A stretch of DNA of 64,000 bases from Macrobrachium rosenbergii. Its lineage: Eukaryota; Arthropoda; Malacostraca; Decapoda; Palaemonidae. The stretch spans positions 34,930,413 to 34,994,412 of the forward strand of contig NC_089753.1 of the NCBI RefSeq assembly GCF_040412425.1, in the 5' to 3' direction. Shown here in pieces: positions 63,510 through 64,000 of this stretch. The position numbers and the translations under genes were made by a program. The notes under the pieces are model-generated. The model made no database searches. It was not told the DNA's origin and worked only from the letters and a program-made list of their open reading frames with translations. The number at the start of each line of letters is the position of its first letter. The stretch's first letter is position 1.

Positions 63510-64000
63510 AATTTCAAGTTGTTAATCTTCTCCAGAATTTCGGTTGTCTCTGTGAAGTGTGGGCTGATGGGACCATGGATTTTGTGGTACTCTGGACATT
63601 TTCAGAGAGCTGGCCCTCAATTTCTTTTCTCTGTGGGGTAGTATTTTATCTCAGCGGGGGCCTTATGCATTTTTATACCAGAACAAATGATGTAAGAGAC
63701 CGCCTTTCTGAAGGGTCACAAAAGCAATTATTAAATAACTTTTTATTGCCCGCTTCCAGGGTTAGCAGTGGCCCGGGGACTGAATTTCTCCATTTCTCTA
63801 TAGGCACATTTATGAATGTTCAAATGTGTAGCATATGATCTAGAGACCTTCTACAGAATGATCAAGGGGTGTCTATGAATATATAAGCTCTTGGTACCCA
63901 GTGCATTTGAACCTTGTAGCAGTAGGCTACTCGCTGAAGATGCTCGAGTGGGCTAATGAAATAGCTGTTGTATTGAATGAGGAATTAAGTGAACTGGCTC

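Overview
This is a eukaryotic, intron-rich and extremely microsatellite-rich genomic window that looks like a decapod crustacean (shrimp, prawn or crayfish type). The evidence is the very high density of (TA)n, (GA)n/(CT)n and (TAA)n tracts, several dispersed repeat families that I recall from decapod genomes, and two conserved animal genes whose exons sit in kilobases of non-coding DNA. The species cannot be fixed from the sequence alone. A caridean or penaeid-type shrimp is my best guess.

Two protein-coding genes can be supported, both on the minus strand. (1) About 3.4-21.1 kb: a complete or nearly complete CFAP45 (CCDC19 family) gene. Ten coding exons join in perfect phase into 539 codons plus a stop. 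CFAP45 is a coiled-coil TPH-domain protein that lies inside the axonemal doublet microtubule. A perfect RFX-type X-box (GTTACCATGGCAAC, 26003-26016) lies about 5 kb upstream of the coding start, just beyond two good candidate first-exon donors (25726 and 25619). This suggests that the promoter of the ciliary gene is inside the window. (2) 46.7-52.6 kb: a Di-Ras (DIRAS2-like) small GTPase of 199 aa in two coding exons, with a 5'-UTR intron indicated by a splice acceptor 10 nt before the ATG. Its first non-coding exon and promoter must lie further right; a TATA-bearing candidate is near 61.6 kb.

The rest is repeat landscape. Family A (about 300 bp, 8 copies) shows 13-16 bp target-site duplications in two copies. 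Family B (about 390 bp, 2 long copies and 1 fragment) has a short 5' hairpin, and one copy is inserted inside a minisatellite. Family C is a terminal-inverted-repeat element (3 copies), one with a 30-bp internal tandem expansion. A foldback element at 11.6-12.1 kb contains a 41-bp array. A second foldback, at 21.8-22.1 kb, has arms of about 137 bp. There are also two tRNA-type SINEs with one further copy of one of them, a decayed reverse transcriptase near 12.6-13.3 kb, and a LINE 3' end with a (TAA)n tail at 59.3-59.7 kb. Minisatellites include a 46-bp array of about 43 units (55.6-57.6 kb), a 31-bp-class array of short palindromes (40.5-41.0 kb), a 39-40-bp array (48.9-50.3 kb) and two compound (GA)n arrays close to CFAP45 splice sites.

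The most interesting points are an axonemal doublet protein kept in a group with non-flagellate sperm, together with an RFX X-box; a TATA-Inr-ATG arrangement at 36.1 kb that may mark an unannotated 5' end; a Cys-rich reading frame at 38.8 kb faintly like a P2X7 C-terminal domain; and structured repeats (palindrome arrays, long hairpins, G-rich tracts). I see no prokaryotic system, CRISPR array or virus.
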